The position numbers were made by a program, and so were the translations under genes. A stretch of DNA of 64,000 nt from assembly GCA_025917655.1 (NCBI GenBank), contig CP084609.1, positions 434,001 through 498,000 on the forward strand. The letters are read 5' to 3'. The DNA is from Chlorella sorokiniana. Taxonomy: Eukaryota > Chlorophyta > Trebouxiophyceae > Chlorellales > Chlorellaceae. How positions within the stretch are numbered: the first letter of the stretch is position 1; every line of letters begins with the position of its first letter. This document shows positions 24,913 to 38,100 of this stretch, piece after piece. The notes beneath the pieces are model-generated. The model was given only the letters and a program-made list of their open reading frames with translations. It was not told the origin of the DNA and made no database searches.

Positions 24913-27900
24913 ATGGCAATGCGGTTGGGGGTTGCTTTGCGTCCAGTGGGACCTCTGCAACGGAGCAGCCGTGCGTGGGGAGCTTTGTTTTCTCGTTATG
25001 CGGTCAACATAACCACCCATCGCATGAGTGCGGTTTGCTCCGCAGCCACTGAGCAAGGCACCTCCCTTGGAGCACCTGATGTCCACCAAAGCCCCACCTT
25101 CTCTAGCAATGCTTCCCACCTCGGACGAGTCCGAGGAGTTGCTGTGTATAAGACATAGCGTAAGTGATTGCGGTGGTGGGCGACGAGGGTGGCCACCTGG
25201 CGTTGGTGGGCGGCAGCCTTGTTGGGGTGAGGTAGCAAAGGCACTGCTGAGTCTAGTCGTAGCTGTCGGTCTTCGTTCATGCTTGCAGTGCGCCCACATT
25301 ATGGCTATGGCCGTGCAGCGCTTGTACAAAGGAGCCCAGGTAGGCGTGCTGGGCATTGCAAGCTTGCTTCCCGTGGCTCACCTTTCGCCCGCATTGCCCC
25401 AGGTGACTATCGGGCCCTGGACAGAACGAGGGTTTTTCTATGACTTTGACATGCCGGAATCGCTCACCGAGCGCGATTTGCCAAAAATTCGTAAGGAAAT
25501 GCATCGCATTGTGAGGATGAATCTGCCGTTTGTGCGAGAGGAGGTATCTGCAGAGGAGGCCAGGCAGCGCATTCAGGCAAGGTCCAGGTCATGATAGTGG
25601 CTACCCAATGTACAATTGCTGAGTGAGCGAAACGCTATTCGGCTGGTACAGGGAGTGGGTGAGACGTATAAACTAGAAATCCTGGATTCCATCCTTGAAA
25701 AAGATCCTTCCTCTGTCATCACCATTTATCACATAGGTGCGACTCTGCTTTAAATAGGGTTTGCATTCTAGCAAGTTTTGCAACTGACAACTGCAAGGCA
25801 CGGCACTTCGTTTGCTTCCTGTCATTACTGCAGGCACTCCTGGCAGTGAGAGCCACTGGTGGGATCTTTGTGCCGGGCCTCATGTCTCAGCTACAGGCGA
25901 CATTCCGCCTGACGCCTTTGAACTGGAGTCTGTAGCTGGTGCGGCACAACCTGGAGCATAATGCTCGATTTCTGGCCCGATCTTCACCTTCTTTATGTTA
26001 CTGCCAGGTCTGATGCATCCGGCGGTGTTTTGCAGGCGCGTATTGGCGTGGGGACGAGACCAGGCCCATGTTGCAGCGCATTTATGGCACTGCATGGCAA
26101 ACCAAACATCAGGCTAGCCCTGCACCTTCATGCCTTGCTCCCATGCACACCAGCCTGCACCCTTTTCATGTGTCCATCTTCTGTGAACCCTCGTGGATGT
26201 GCAGCTGGAGGCTTACAAAAAATTCAATGAGGAGGCTGCTCTACGCGATCACAGGACATTGGGACAAGAGCTTGATCTGTTCAGGTGTGCTGCTTATGAT
26301 GACCCTGAAGGCAACTTCACCAGGTCGTGATCTGGAAACATCATAATTTTTTTTGCAGCATTAGTGATGCATGTGGTGGTGGACTGGTCTTCTGGCACCC
26401 CAAGGGAGCCCTGGTAAGTCATTAATGTCGGCAGCTGAGTGACCACATTGCGGCACAACGGTTCCGATGAGAGCATCTGCAGAGAGTCGAAAGAGCATGG
26501 ATGTGCAGGTTCGCCACCTTGTTGAAAATTTCTGGAAGACGGTTCACCTCCAGAGTGGCTACCAGCTGCTGTATACGCCACACATTGCCAAGGTCGGCAG
26601 AAGTGTTGCCTTTTGGGGTCCGCCCGCCATGTTATGAGGCAATCAATGGTCAACATCATGTGCGTCTGCAGGTGGACCTTTGGAAGACCAGTGGGCATTT
26701 CGACTTTTACAGGGACTCGATGTTCAACCAAATAACTGTGGATGCAGAAGAGTACCAAGTGTGCCTCTTGTTGTGCACTTTGCGTGTGCTTTATGTTGGT
26801 CCAAGCTGAGATGCTATCATTGCTTGTGTGTCTCATGCAGCTGAAGCCCATGAACTGCCCGTTTCACATTAGCGTGTACAAGCAAGGGTTCTACTCTTAC
26901 CGGGATTTGCCCATCCGGTGGGCTGAGCTTGGAACAGGTACTGGGCAATAAGACTTTCAGCATCATTAAGCATCACTGGAGGACTGGATAAATTCTTGAT
27001 GTTGCGTTTGTGCTGCAGTGTATCGGTACGAGCGCAGCGGCACGATGCATGGCTTGTTTCGAGTGCGAGGTTTCACTCAGGCAGGCAGTCTGAGGAGGGA
27101 CATGGGAGCCTTTTACAGTGCTTACAGCTCTTTTTCAATCTGCAGGATGATGCCCACATTTTTGCTTGCCAAGCCAAATTGAGGACGAAATTCTTGGTGT
27201 GTTAAATCTCACAGAGGTGGTGCTGTCCCAGTTTGGGTTTTCTCACTTTGAGGCAAGTTGAAGTCATCATCCAATCGACTGATCTGTGCTTGCACCATGA
27301 CACTTGATTCTGATGGCTGCAGGTCAACTTGTCAACGCGGCCTGCAAAATTTGTTGGGTCTGACTCCATCTGGGAGAGCGCGGAGCAGGCACTCAAAGCA
27401 GCACTCCATCGGAAGGTGCGTGGGCATTTATTCCCATCTCCCGCTCCCCATTGACACTGTGGGTTCTCACTTGCAGGGATGGTTGTTTGAAGAGGATGTG
27501 GGGGTGGCGCATTTTACGGGCCAAAGATTGACATCAAAATTTGCGATGCCATAGGAAGAAAATGGCAGTGCTCAACAGTGCAGGTGAACTGTATCCTGAT
27601 AAAACACTGTAATTGTTTTTGCCCATGCACTTGCAAGTCTTTACCTTCTCCATGATGTGGTCACCAATGTAGTTGGACTTCAATCTGCCGGAGCGCTTTG
27701 ACATGGTGTACATCAGGCGCGAAAGCAGCAAGCCCTGTTGGTTAACTTCCCGTTACAACCTTCATGTGCCGCTTGTTGCAGTGAGTCGAACACCAAGGAA
27801 CGTCCCATCATGATTCATCGGGCGATCTTGGGATCTTTAGAGAGGTTCATGGGCATTTTAATTGAGAACTATGGGGGTAAGAAATTGTAGCAACCTTGCG

Positions 27901-28407
27901 ATGAAAGTTGGCAACCTGGTTAGCAGCTGATGGTGCATGTGCTGGCAATCCAGGCGCTTTTCCCCTGTGGCTAGCCCCCGTTCAATGCCGACTGGTGCCA
28001 GTCAATGATGCTGTTGCTGATTACGTGTGTCAGCTAGCTGATACGCTGCGCGAGGCGGGCGTTCGCGTGGAAATCTCGTCAGGTGTGCAAAACGGATGCT
28101 GCTATGTCGCCCGCTGTGCTGCTTGTTGACGACGATCTGCTGCCTGTGCATCACAGGGATGTCGGTGGGGAAGGCCATTCGAGGAGCAGAAAAGGACAAA
28201 GTTCCTGTCATGTGTGTCATTGGGCCACGCGAAGCAGCTGCAGGATTGGTGGCAGTGCGAACCCATGCTGATGGCGATTTGGGCAGCATGCCAGCTCAGG
28301 AATTTCTCAAACAACTTGCAGCTGCTATCACTCACAAAACAAACTTCTGCACCATCAAGGCACCAGAGCTGCCACCACATGGCGCCCTTCTTGATTCAGG
28401 CAATTGA
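24913..28407 (+). CDS. Threonyl-tRNA synthetase (probably organelle-targeted)
   Basis: Charges tRNA-Thr. The first frame gives a transit-like leader rich in Arg, Ser and Ala. Then: [15 protein letters not shown] joined to [29 protein letters not shown], the editing-domain remnant GETYKLEIL and [10 protein letters not shown], class II motif 1 region [41 protein letters not shown] with the zinc-ligand Cys, motif 2 [47 protein letters not shown], motif 3 [20 protein letters not shown], and the anticodon-binding domain [14 protein letters not shown] to GPREAAAG. The frame is broken by one base at the G-run 27500-27504, before [11 protein letters not shown]. The leader and LPTSDES are in different frames with no obvious intron between them, so another indel is possible near 25.0-25.1 kb. 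The last codons overlap the 3' end of the opposite-strand gene. Confidence 0.94.
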
Positions 28408-28971
28408 AAGTTGAGGCAGCAGTTGCCTACAGATTATGAGTGGCACATTGCACTCAGCAGCAGCTGTGACTGCAAGGATCACTGTGCACTCACCGTACTC
28501 ATACTTTCTGCGCGTATGCCGAGGCGATGACATTCAAACTGAAGCCATGCTGCATCTTGCCGGGAAAGCACTGCAGAATGTCCTAAGAGCAGGAGCGCCT
28601 CCCTTGGGAGCACCAAGCCAAGGAAAGAAGGAAGGGTTTGAGGGATGAGGAGGGCCTGGGGGTCATATAGAGCAGAAATGTTGCCAGACACCAGGATTGG
28701 CCCCATAAAGGAGATACCATTAACCACAAAGCCAGCTCCAGGCAACACCCTGCGCATATCAAACAATCGGGGGTAAGACCCGCGAATCGGATGGCAAAGT
28801 GTGCTTGTTGGTGTCTACGACTCGCGTGTCGATGATAACCCGGTCATCTGCGGGGGCGGTGACGTCAAACTTCTGAACGAAGTTAGTGCTCGGGAGACCT
28901 TCCAAGGTGCTTGCAGCTGAAGAGAGTAAGGGCCGCAGATGGGATATCCGCTTTACGCTCGAGAAAGACAT
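28355..28971 (-). CDS. NDUFAF3-like mitochondrial complex I assembly factor (MTH938 fold)
   Basis: NDUFAF3 helps assemble the peripheral arm of respiratory complex I in mitochondria. The N-terminal exon begins MSFSSVKRISHLRPLLSSAA, a presequence-like leader. The core exon gives GAGFVVNGISFMGPILVSGN, matching the GFxING...GPxL motif, and later ECHRLGIRAESMST. The last exon gives [20 protein letters not shown], then a stop at 28357-28355; the NAASTFNxLxxEGR block is the hallmark of the family. The join between the first exon and GAGFVVNG near 28755-28800 is not resolved: no donor gives the right phase, so a small indel or a missed exon is likely. The 3' end overlaps the ThrRS coding end. Confidence 0.75.
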
Positions 28972-29180
28972 TGCGCCGGCCTCGGCTTAGATGGCTTGTT
29001 ACGAGAATTGCACAGCAAACATTCGCGCAGCAAAGTAATCTTGCAGTAGGCAGTAGAATGGTACGTCCAGCATCTTCATATCTCAGCCTTCAGCATTGCA
29101 GTTCAGCGATGACTGTTCTGGAAGGTAGACGCAGGCAGTTTACATTGGTTGGTAAGGAGCTAGGCTTTACAATTTGATTT
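28408..29180. other. Region between the ThrRS end and the Tra1 stop codon
   Basis: About 770 bp, mostly occupied by the NDUFAF3-like gene on the minus strand (to 28971). The rest (28972-29180) lies between that gene's 5' end and the Tra1 stop. The two are in tandem on the minus strand, so it must hold the Tra1 3' UTR and the NDUFAF3 promoter. Confidence 0.4.
29167..29171 (-). terminator. TGTAA polyadenylation-type signal downstream of Tra1
   Basis: TGTAA on the minus strand begins 9 bases after the Tra1 stop. TGTAA is the usual chlorophyte polyadenylation element, normally 10-20 bases before cleavage. A 5-base match alone is weak. Confidence 0.25.
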
Positions 29181-32100
29181 TCAGTACCAGCCTTGATACG
29201 TCACACACATGTTGGCAAGGTTGACAGCTGCCACAGCTTCTGCTACAAGGGCCCGTGTTCCCTGCTGCGGATGACCATCCTGTGCAGGTGCCATGCTCGC
29301 AACGCGATTCATGCATGTGGCTGTATTCCAGGCAACACACGTATCCAACTGTGTGGGTTTCAAGCTGGAATTAAGGGTGGCAATGCAGCGTGCACCACTC
29401 CTGCGTGCTGCCCAGTACAGAATGTCATCCCTGCAATGGGTTGTTGGGCCAAACAGCTCAATTGATGTTTGCAAGCCATAGGCCGGCCAAAACTTGCCAA
29501 GCACCTGAAGAAGAGGGCAATCATTGGTGATGTGGCGCTGGGCTCGGACTGCAACGCTTGAGCTGCGGCAGTGATGGCGCAGACCACCATACCCTCCATG
29601 CCTTGCGGCCCAATGAAAGATTGCATGTTGCGCGTAAGCCGGAAAGGTACTGTTTCCTGGCCACGCTCAAGCTGGAAACGTGTATCATATGTTGATATGA
29701 GGTCAGCATGGGCAATAGTGCCCATGCTCCGAGATACCAAAAGCTTGCTGGGTGATCGCCCTGTCAAAAGTATCATGTGGCATGCAACAGCTGCACACAG
29801 GAAGAACAAACATGTATTCTTACATTTTTACATTCCTATGCAGTCCAGCAGCTAACACAAATCTCACCAGACATGGCAACGCTGAGTGCAAACTGTTTTT
29901 TAATGATCCACATGCTCAAGTTGTTCTCCACCATTGTCTTGTACATAAACTGGCTGAAAATATTCTCTGTTACCATTGGATTTTGATGATCCACAATCTC
30001 CTGATAGGCAGCTAATCTGGCAGTGCTGTCTAATGTCAGGCCTGCAGAACTGCAACATCGTGCCTTAAATGCCAAAATGGGTGCGTCTGCTTCCCTGCCG
30101 TAACGAGCACAGTGCGTCTCGTAAGCTTCACTGAAAGGCACACTGCTGACATCGTCCTCTATCAAGCGCACCCCTGCACATAAGGGCTTCAATTATACGT
30201 AACCACAAGTGGGCACAGCAAGTTGATAACAGAATGAGGGTTCCAACCTTGGAAGGGTAGCAATGCCACAGTGCCTTTGAGCTGCAGCAGCCGGCGCCGG
30301 GATTCAGGATGTGCCAAAAGGCGCGTATTCGAATTTCGCATCAAAGCTTGCAAACGCTCTTCAGAGCCCGTTGCAGCCTGCATATGTGTTCAATCAGGTT
30401 CGCATTGATGACGTGAAGGACACCTTAAGTGCTCATAGCAATCTGCTTCAACTGATCGATTAGCTGAGTGCTGAAGGTGTTGGTCACATTCAACACAAGC
30501 AAAAACAACATATAAATGCTTGCATTATAACCTCACCTGGCTGTTCTGCACTAGAAACGACCTCAAAGAACCATCTGAGCCATGCAGAAAGATACGCCGG
30601 CTGGAGTTACAATTGCGGCGCACTACATGCACAGTGCTGCCTAGACGGTCAACGTGGACCTGCATTAGATTACAAGAACTCTCAATAACACAGCTAGGAG
30701 TACATGCACCGCTGGATGTAAGGAAGCATGCTGCAAACACAAGAGGTACCGTGTCTGGTGCATCAGGGGCAGGTAGATGCTGCCCGGGCATTTCCATCTC
30801 CTCCAGCAGCATCTCAATCAACTGTATGCATGCAATGCAAACGCATGCGTGAGTGTGCAGGTCATCACATGAAACACCCCTGACCACTAAGAGCAGGCTT
30901 GCTTGCCATGGGCGCCTCGACCTCCATTTTCATCACAGGCGGATATTCCTCATCAATCATGCTTTCCAGTAGCATCCGCCATGCCTGACAAAAGAACATT
31001 GTAGGTGTAAGTCACAACATAGGTGGCAGCACAAGAATCAGAAAGGCTCAGCTCATTGGCTTCTGGGACCAAGAGCCTGTCGTGTCACCTTCAGCCTATC
31101 CGTCATGTCGCCCAGGGTTTGCGGAGCAGTTGGCGAGGCTGGATCAAGATCTTTAGCAAACAGCTGCTGGAATCGAGCCAATTTCCCTGCTCCAGTGGCA
31201 TCGCGATTTTCGCAAGCTTTGCACACGCCTGCAAAAGACGAACAACCGTTGCACAAACTGAGAGGACATGCATGAAGGGTAGCACAGACAGATGCACCTG
31301 CCAGCTCCTTCTTAAAACCCTCTGGCACGGCAGAGCTGGCAGGTAACCCCGTCTTGTACGTTCGCTGCTGAAGTGTATATACAACAGCCAACAGCCTTTC
31401 TTCAGTGCGAGTGGAAAACCGCTGACCGACTTCAGTCATGAAATGGTCCAACACCTATGGTTAACACCAGAAACTCTGTGACGGTTTTTGCAAAGCCATG
31501 AGCCAAACAAACTGACTTGCCCATTTCACTTACTTGCAAAGGACCGCTGTACTTGGCTCGCAAAGCCTCCATGACATCCCGGCATGCTTCATAAGCCATC
31601 ACCTGGACACAATGTGGACAGAAGCCCAATAGAAAGATATCCATGAGCTCACCGCGACTTTCTGCAGTCCACTGTAGGAACGGCAGTTAGCAACACGCCC
31701 CCTGATTCACCTCGATGGGCTTCTCAATCTGAGGAGAGGACGGACGGCGCTGGTCAGGGCCCTCATCTTCGCCGTTGCCAACTGGAACTTGCAGACCTGT
31801 CGATGTTCTTAAAACAGAGGTCTGGCCATCGCCAATTGCAGAAGTGGCACTGGCCTGCGCGGAAAATAAGGGTGGCCTTCCCTATTGAATGAAAATTTAA
31901 CAGTTAATCGCATTTCTTGTCACCTTTGCCTTTGCATCCTGCACAGCTTTTACCGCAGCATCCTTCATGGCCAGCATGTTGGGACGAACATGCCAGTACA
32001 ACTGTTGTGGGAAGGAAGAAGCTGCGGCTGAAAGGATGCGCCTTGCCACTGCGACTTCAGGTCTTTGCAGAGATGTCATCAATTGAGGGATCCAAGGCAG

Positions 32101-35100
32101 CCATATCCAGCCAGGAGGTCCCCTGCCTTCTGAGCTACAGCCCGCCCCAGCATATCTGCCCCTTTCGGTTCCACCATGAGGAGTTGCAACAAGCGTGCGA
32201 CCAAGACGCGGGCATCCGTGCTTGCAAGCCGAATTGCCTGCATGGTTTAAGCAAGAAGACAGTTGTGAAAAGGAGTCAAGGGTATTCAGAGTAGGCAGAT
32301 TTAAAACAGGAACTGCCAATGAAGCACCTGGAGATAACATGTAGCCAAGTACTCTAGCCACTGAGCCTCTTTTGATTTGTCATACATGCTATCGCAAAAC
32401 TTCCCCCATGCCATCCAAGCCTCCCAAGATAAAGGCCACAGACTCAGTGCTTCACTGTATAGTGAATGCGCTGCACATTACCAGCAACAGGACGTCCACA
32501 TTGACAAGTTCCCGGACCAACATACCAGCATGCATATAGATGCTTTACCTGTATCATTTTCCCCTAATACCGCAAAAACTGGGCTTTAAGGTTGATCATT
32601 TCGGCCTGGTGCTGGGGTTGAAAATAGTCCAAGTTGGTTGAATTGATTAGGTTCAGGCCCTGCATATGGTCCTCCTGCTTCTGTAGAAATGCCTTCGCCT
32701 GCTCCCGCACCTGGACATTATACAGCAGCACAGGTCATGTCAGGAGGCTACTCAACAACAAAGAGTAATACAGCTGTTGACTTCTCCAAACAACCTTGAC
32801 AAAAGCTTCCTGTACTTCCATGGCATTGAATCCGTACAGGGTGTTGATAATGTGCATGCACGCCTCCGGCTGGCAATGAAGGCGTGCAATGCGTCCAAGG
32901 CGGTTCACGCTCCAAGCTTTGTCCCTGAGCACCAGTATTGTGATAGCAGTTATTATCGTGTATTCATGGTGGTTGTGTGTGAGGGACTTGGGGGCGGGGG
33001 GTGAGGGGTGGGGTAAAGTGGTGTGGTGTGTGGGGGAGGCTGGGCGCGCGCAGGGCCGGGCGATGTGACGTGCCCATGAGAATCACAAGTGAAAGCTTGA
33101 TTACCTATACCCCATTTGGTGCATATTGGGTGCAATGCTTTGCAGCGCACCGAACTGTCGGATAGTCAGATTGTACACCTGCTGGGCACCAGTCATGATT
33201 ACTCGATTGGCCCAGCCCTGCGCTTCATAGCAATCTGAAATATAGTCACCTGGTTACGCCAACTCAGCAACTGGGACCACCATTGCAATGGCTCCCAGAC
33301 GTTTGGTGTCCTCAGCTTCCATGTCTCACAGATTTCCTGATCACCATTGTCTTGAAGTGTGAATTTACGGCGAACTCAAAGAAACGGAAGGGACAGTATG
33401 CAGGGTTAATCAGCTGGAAAACAGTGAGCCGAAGGCTCACCTTGTGTTCCTGGTACTGTTGCCCAGGGCCGCCATGAGTGTTAAATTCCACCATTATGCG
33501 CCAGCTTTCTTGCAACTCAACAACACGCTACAAAACAAAAGCATACGGTGTAACAAAGAGCACATAAAAAAGCATGCAAACCTGTGACCGACCTGGAAGG
33601 TGTGCAACACTGGCGCATAAGACCACGGGTTGCCTTCTGGCATGGTCCACCAATGCTGGACAGATTGGTGCATGGCCTGGGACGGAGGCAAAGATTGGCA
33701 GAAGCAAACGAGTGTACAACCGCCGGCATCACGATTCCTTGCAAGGGCAAGCTTCCAGTTCCATTGCGCAAGCACCCTACCTGTTTGCAAATTCTGTCCA
33801 CATCGACAACTTGCAGCTCTTGCAAATGCATTTGTGCCCGAACCACGGTGGCAGCAGCATTATCCTCAATTTGGGCCTTGGGCAACACCATCTGCAAATC
33901 GAAAATGGCAGAGGAGTATTATGCACCTGCTAAAGGATAAGTCCTGGCAGGTGCACACTCACTGCTTTGAGGTGTTGCCAATCGTGAAGTTGAACCATTG
34001 CATCGATTTGTAAGGGACAGTTGTCGGTGACTTTTGCGTACTCAACCACAGTGTCCCACTGATTCAACTCAGCACAGCATGCTAGATATTGCTGATGCCA
34101 GAGCAGCATTTCGTTTTTAGTCACTCCTGCAGCTTACTGAACAAGGTGTCAGCGATGCATCGCCAGGCAGCAAAGGCACGTACCAACTGTAAACATGCAG
34201 TTGCCTTGCCTTGAATGCCTCCACTTACGCCTCGTCCCATGAGCTCCAAAAAATGGGTCTGCGCCTGCGTCAAGCAACCGTGCTGTTGCATGGCCAGAGC
34301 CACTCGTGTGTCATCAGCAGAGGCGCGTCTGTGCCAAAGGCCGAAGGCCATGTCATCCTCGGCTAATGACCGGTATAGCTGACACAGCGCATCAAAACAA
34401 CGCATATCGGAAGGGAAAAGGACAACATGTCCCTCCAGCATGGATATTGCAATGTGCCATGCATGCACATGGCGACCCATATACTTGATCATCTCTGCAG
34501 GAATTTTCGGTTGTGGCTGACTCTGACTTATGCCCTCGAGCAGTGTTTGGCCAACTGTGGGGCGTAATGCGGTTGCTTGACGCGTGTGATGTTCCTTGGC
34601 AAGCAGTTGAATGATTGGCTTCGCCAATGCAGTCTGAAAAGGGGAAAGGAAAGTAAGTGTGAGCTGCTTCTGCCAGCAACGTCGGGCGATGGCATAAGGA
34701 TACCTGCTGCTCTTTATGCAGACTGCTCCAGACGATCGGAAAGAGCAGAACCCATAGATGGTGTGCAACTGCAGCACCATACTGCACCAGTTCAATGAGA
34801 GATTGCACCTGCAGAAATGAAATGTGTATCCACAGATGTCAAAGATGATCTTGAAGGTCAGAGATGAGCATGCTAGGCGCGAAAAGGGAGTCAAACAGCA
34901 ATGGCTCCAAACAAAACTAAACTAAACTTGCCCTTACCAAGGCATCTGAACCAATTGCCGCCTGCTGCTGCATGAAAAAGACACATTGCTGGAGCGTTTT
35001 GAAGTCCGCGCCACAATCTGCTGACAGGGATAATCTTGCGTCTAGTGCTCCAGCCGATGTGGCAATGGGGCAATTTACAGCCACTGATTGAGCTGCTCCG

Positions 35101-38100
35101 GAAGCCCCCGCCTCTCGACTGCCTCTCAAGTGCTCATCAACATCTGTAACATGCTCCTGCAACAAGCGATGCATGCAGGAGATGCTCTTGGCTCCCCATC
35201 AAACTCGGACAGGTGGGCTACGCATTGGTCACATACCTCTGTTTCGGCTTCAGGTAGAAGCCTGACAGCCGATCCGGGCTGCGAAATTACGCCAAACAGA
35301 GACGGCAGGTGGGCTGTAGGCACGAGAAAGGGCGTTTCAGAGATGCCACTACAAAATTCATGTTTGTGCAGTGTAGCATGCAAACATACCAACCTGAATT
35401 GTAGGCAAGGGTGATGCCTTCTGCTAGAAAAAGGCTATCAAAGAGCAGAGCCACGCCATGCTTGAGCCAAAAAGTGTGGGCGAGGAAATCCCAGTCTTGG
35501 CCCTGCACAAAATCATTCAGAGACTCTGTGAGGAGTGCCTCAGCTCTTTGCAGCAGCACCCGTACCTGAATGACATATCGAAGCCTGTCAAACAGGTTTG
35601 CAGGAACCCTATCCGCATACAGTCGAAAGAACTGCAGCAGCAAGCAGAGGCAGTCAGGGTGAACCTCACGCAACATATAGCTGCTGCTCGCATGGCGCAA
35701 GTCATAACCCCCTCAACCTTTTGCCTAATGGCTGGGTCCGTGCTCTGCAGGCCGCAACAAAACGTGCGCTCCACCCGGTTGAAAACCTCGGTCCCAAAAT
35801 CATCGTCTGACTTCCGTGTTATAGTGTCGTACAGCAGTGCCAGGAAGTCTCGGTCCCACACTGGTTTCAGTCCAATCGGGATAGCATGCATGCGGTCCAG
35901 CTACAACAAAAGCAGGTGATGACAAAGCATGACTACAAATGTGCGATGCAGCTGGCAACACAGCCAAAAGCATGACTTCATGACTTCTCGCGCAGGTACC
36001 TGCGCAATTCTCTGAATTATGACAAGAAGCTCCTTTGCTGTGAGATGCGCACAGGTGGGATCTAGCAACCAGGTTCGCAGCAAAGTGAGAATCAAATGCA
36101 GAATGGACGGGTCCGTCGTGCCTGACCGAACCGATTGGCCAGTGATGAGCATAACAAGGGTTGAAAGAAAATGTTTGCGGTGATCGGCTGACAGCGTCAG
36201 GGCGGAGGGCACAGCCACTGCAGCAAGCAAGGCAGCAGGCTCGCGTCAGAAAGCACCATGCACTCTGACGAGGTGCAGGCATTAACCCACGCTCTCAACG
36301 TCCATACAGACGAAGTTGTAAAGACACAGAACCTCACCGTTCAGTGCATGCCACATGAACCAGGACCCTGAGCCATGAGTAGCCATGGTGGGCTGCAGGC
36401 TGCATATAGTAATTCCGGGCAATGCTCTTGTCGTGCAGCATCTTTATCAGAGAATGAATCTCGTCGCAGGGCACTCACCATGCCGGTTGATCTATTTTGG
36501 CTGACAGTAGGCCAAGAGATGGTGCCTGGTTATGTTCCTTGGCAAGGCGGTGCATGGCACGAAGAAGCGGCCCAATAAGAGGTTTCATGCAGTCAGGTTC
36601 CACCTGCACAAATGCGCATACATACTGGTTTTGTGCAATGGAGTTTCCACGTTGATTGACATATACGAGTCACCTTCATAGAATCTCTCATGAGCATAAG
36701 GCAGTTGCATGCTGGGGCAAAGGATTCGGCTTGCAGAGCTTGCGAAGCATCCGCCAATGTCATCAACACCCTGGCATCAAACCACAGCGGTCAACCTTTG
36801 CCTCCAAGTGAATGAACGTACACATAAAACTACCAAAAGAGCTGTTGGCCTTATTACCTGTTAACGTATTCTTGCAATCGCAGTTGCAGCTTGTGGGCCA
36901 ATTCTGCGGCTGGTGTCCGGGCCTGCTGAGATGTCATTGTTAAGGCTCCAAAACGGCTGCACACAAACCCAAACAACGTGCAAGCTTGGGCGAATGCAAT
37001 ATACAATAAACCGCAAAGTACCTGGAAACGAGCGCTGTTACATACTGATGTATTACCTGACAAGCCGCTGCATGACTGAGCTCAACAGGTGAAGGGGGCG
37101 GGGCTGAGGCTGATCAGTGCGGGTTCAAGCATAATAGCAAGCTGCACTGCACAATTTTCTATAAAGTTATCTGGTTGATGTTCCTGCATGTCGGACAACA
37201 CCAAGTTCTGATCACCGGGCAACCCAACGTTCAAGAAAATCCTCAGAGGGCCAGTCTAACAGATAGCTGCAGTAAGCACCATGTAGATGTCAGCAATGTG
37301 CAGGCCGGTCATTAAAGCGGCCACTGGTTCTCGCGATGCCGATGCCGCAGGGCTGGAATGGGATGCTTGTGGCTGGTGCTGGAGGTTTTGAGCCAAAAAC
37401 TTTTCAAAATAATGAAGTTTCAAGTTGCAGGGCTTGCAAAAGCGGGCTGCACAAGCAAGTAGCTCTAAGGTCAGCTGGCTTCAAATTTACGGCATTATTG
37501 GCAACGCTCCTTGCCTGCATCCCGAATAACACGCATGCAGTGTTCATGCAGCCTGCGCCAGCCAGCCTCGTCCCGATCCCGCGGGTCACAACTGCAAAGA
37601 AATTGTGCTCGTGCACACATGCTCTAAATAACAGCAAACATAAATAAACAACAGATAGCAATTAAAGCTCTTATACCTTACGAATGCCATGCGCAACAAA
37701 AAATTGACAATCATCTCGTTCATGCCAGCGGTCAGCCGGGACGTATCCACTCTGCACTCCGGCACTCCAGTGCGCTGTCAAGGACATTTCAGGAGATAGG
37801 AGAGAACTGGCGCTGCTGATCTGGGCAGAGTCACCTGAGTGCCTGGTCGCCAGAATCCAGGGCTTGTTGAGAGGGCCGCGTTTCAACTGGATCAGCATCC
37901 ATCTTGTCTCTGGATGCCAGGTCATCCCAATAGAACAGGGTTGATGCAATGTCTACTGATAGAAAGCGATTCTCCAATGTGGAATTTCCAGGCAAGCCCA
38001 ACCGTGTGATCACGTTCAGCATGGTCGTCATGAAGAGCACCCTGTACAAGGCAGGTGGGAGGCAAATTATCTTCTTACAAGTTTGTAAACCAGCACTGTA

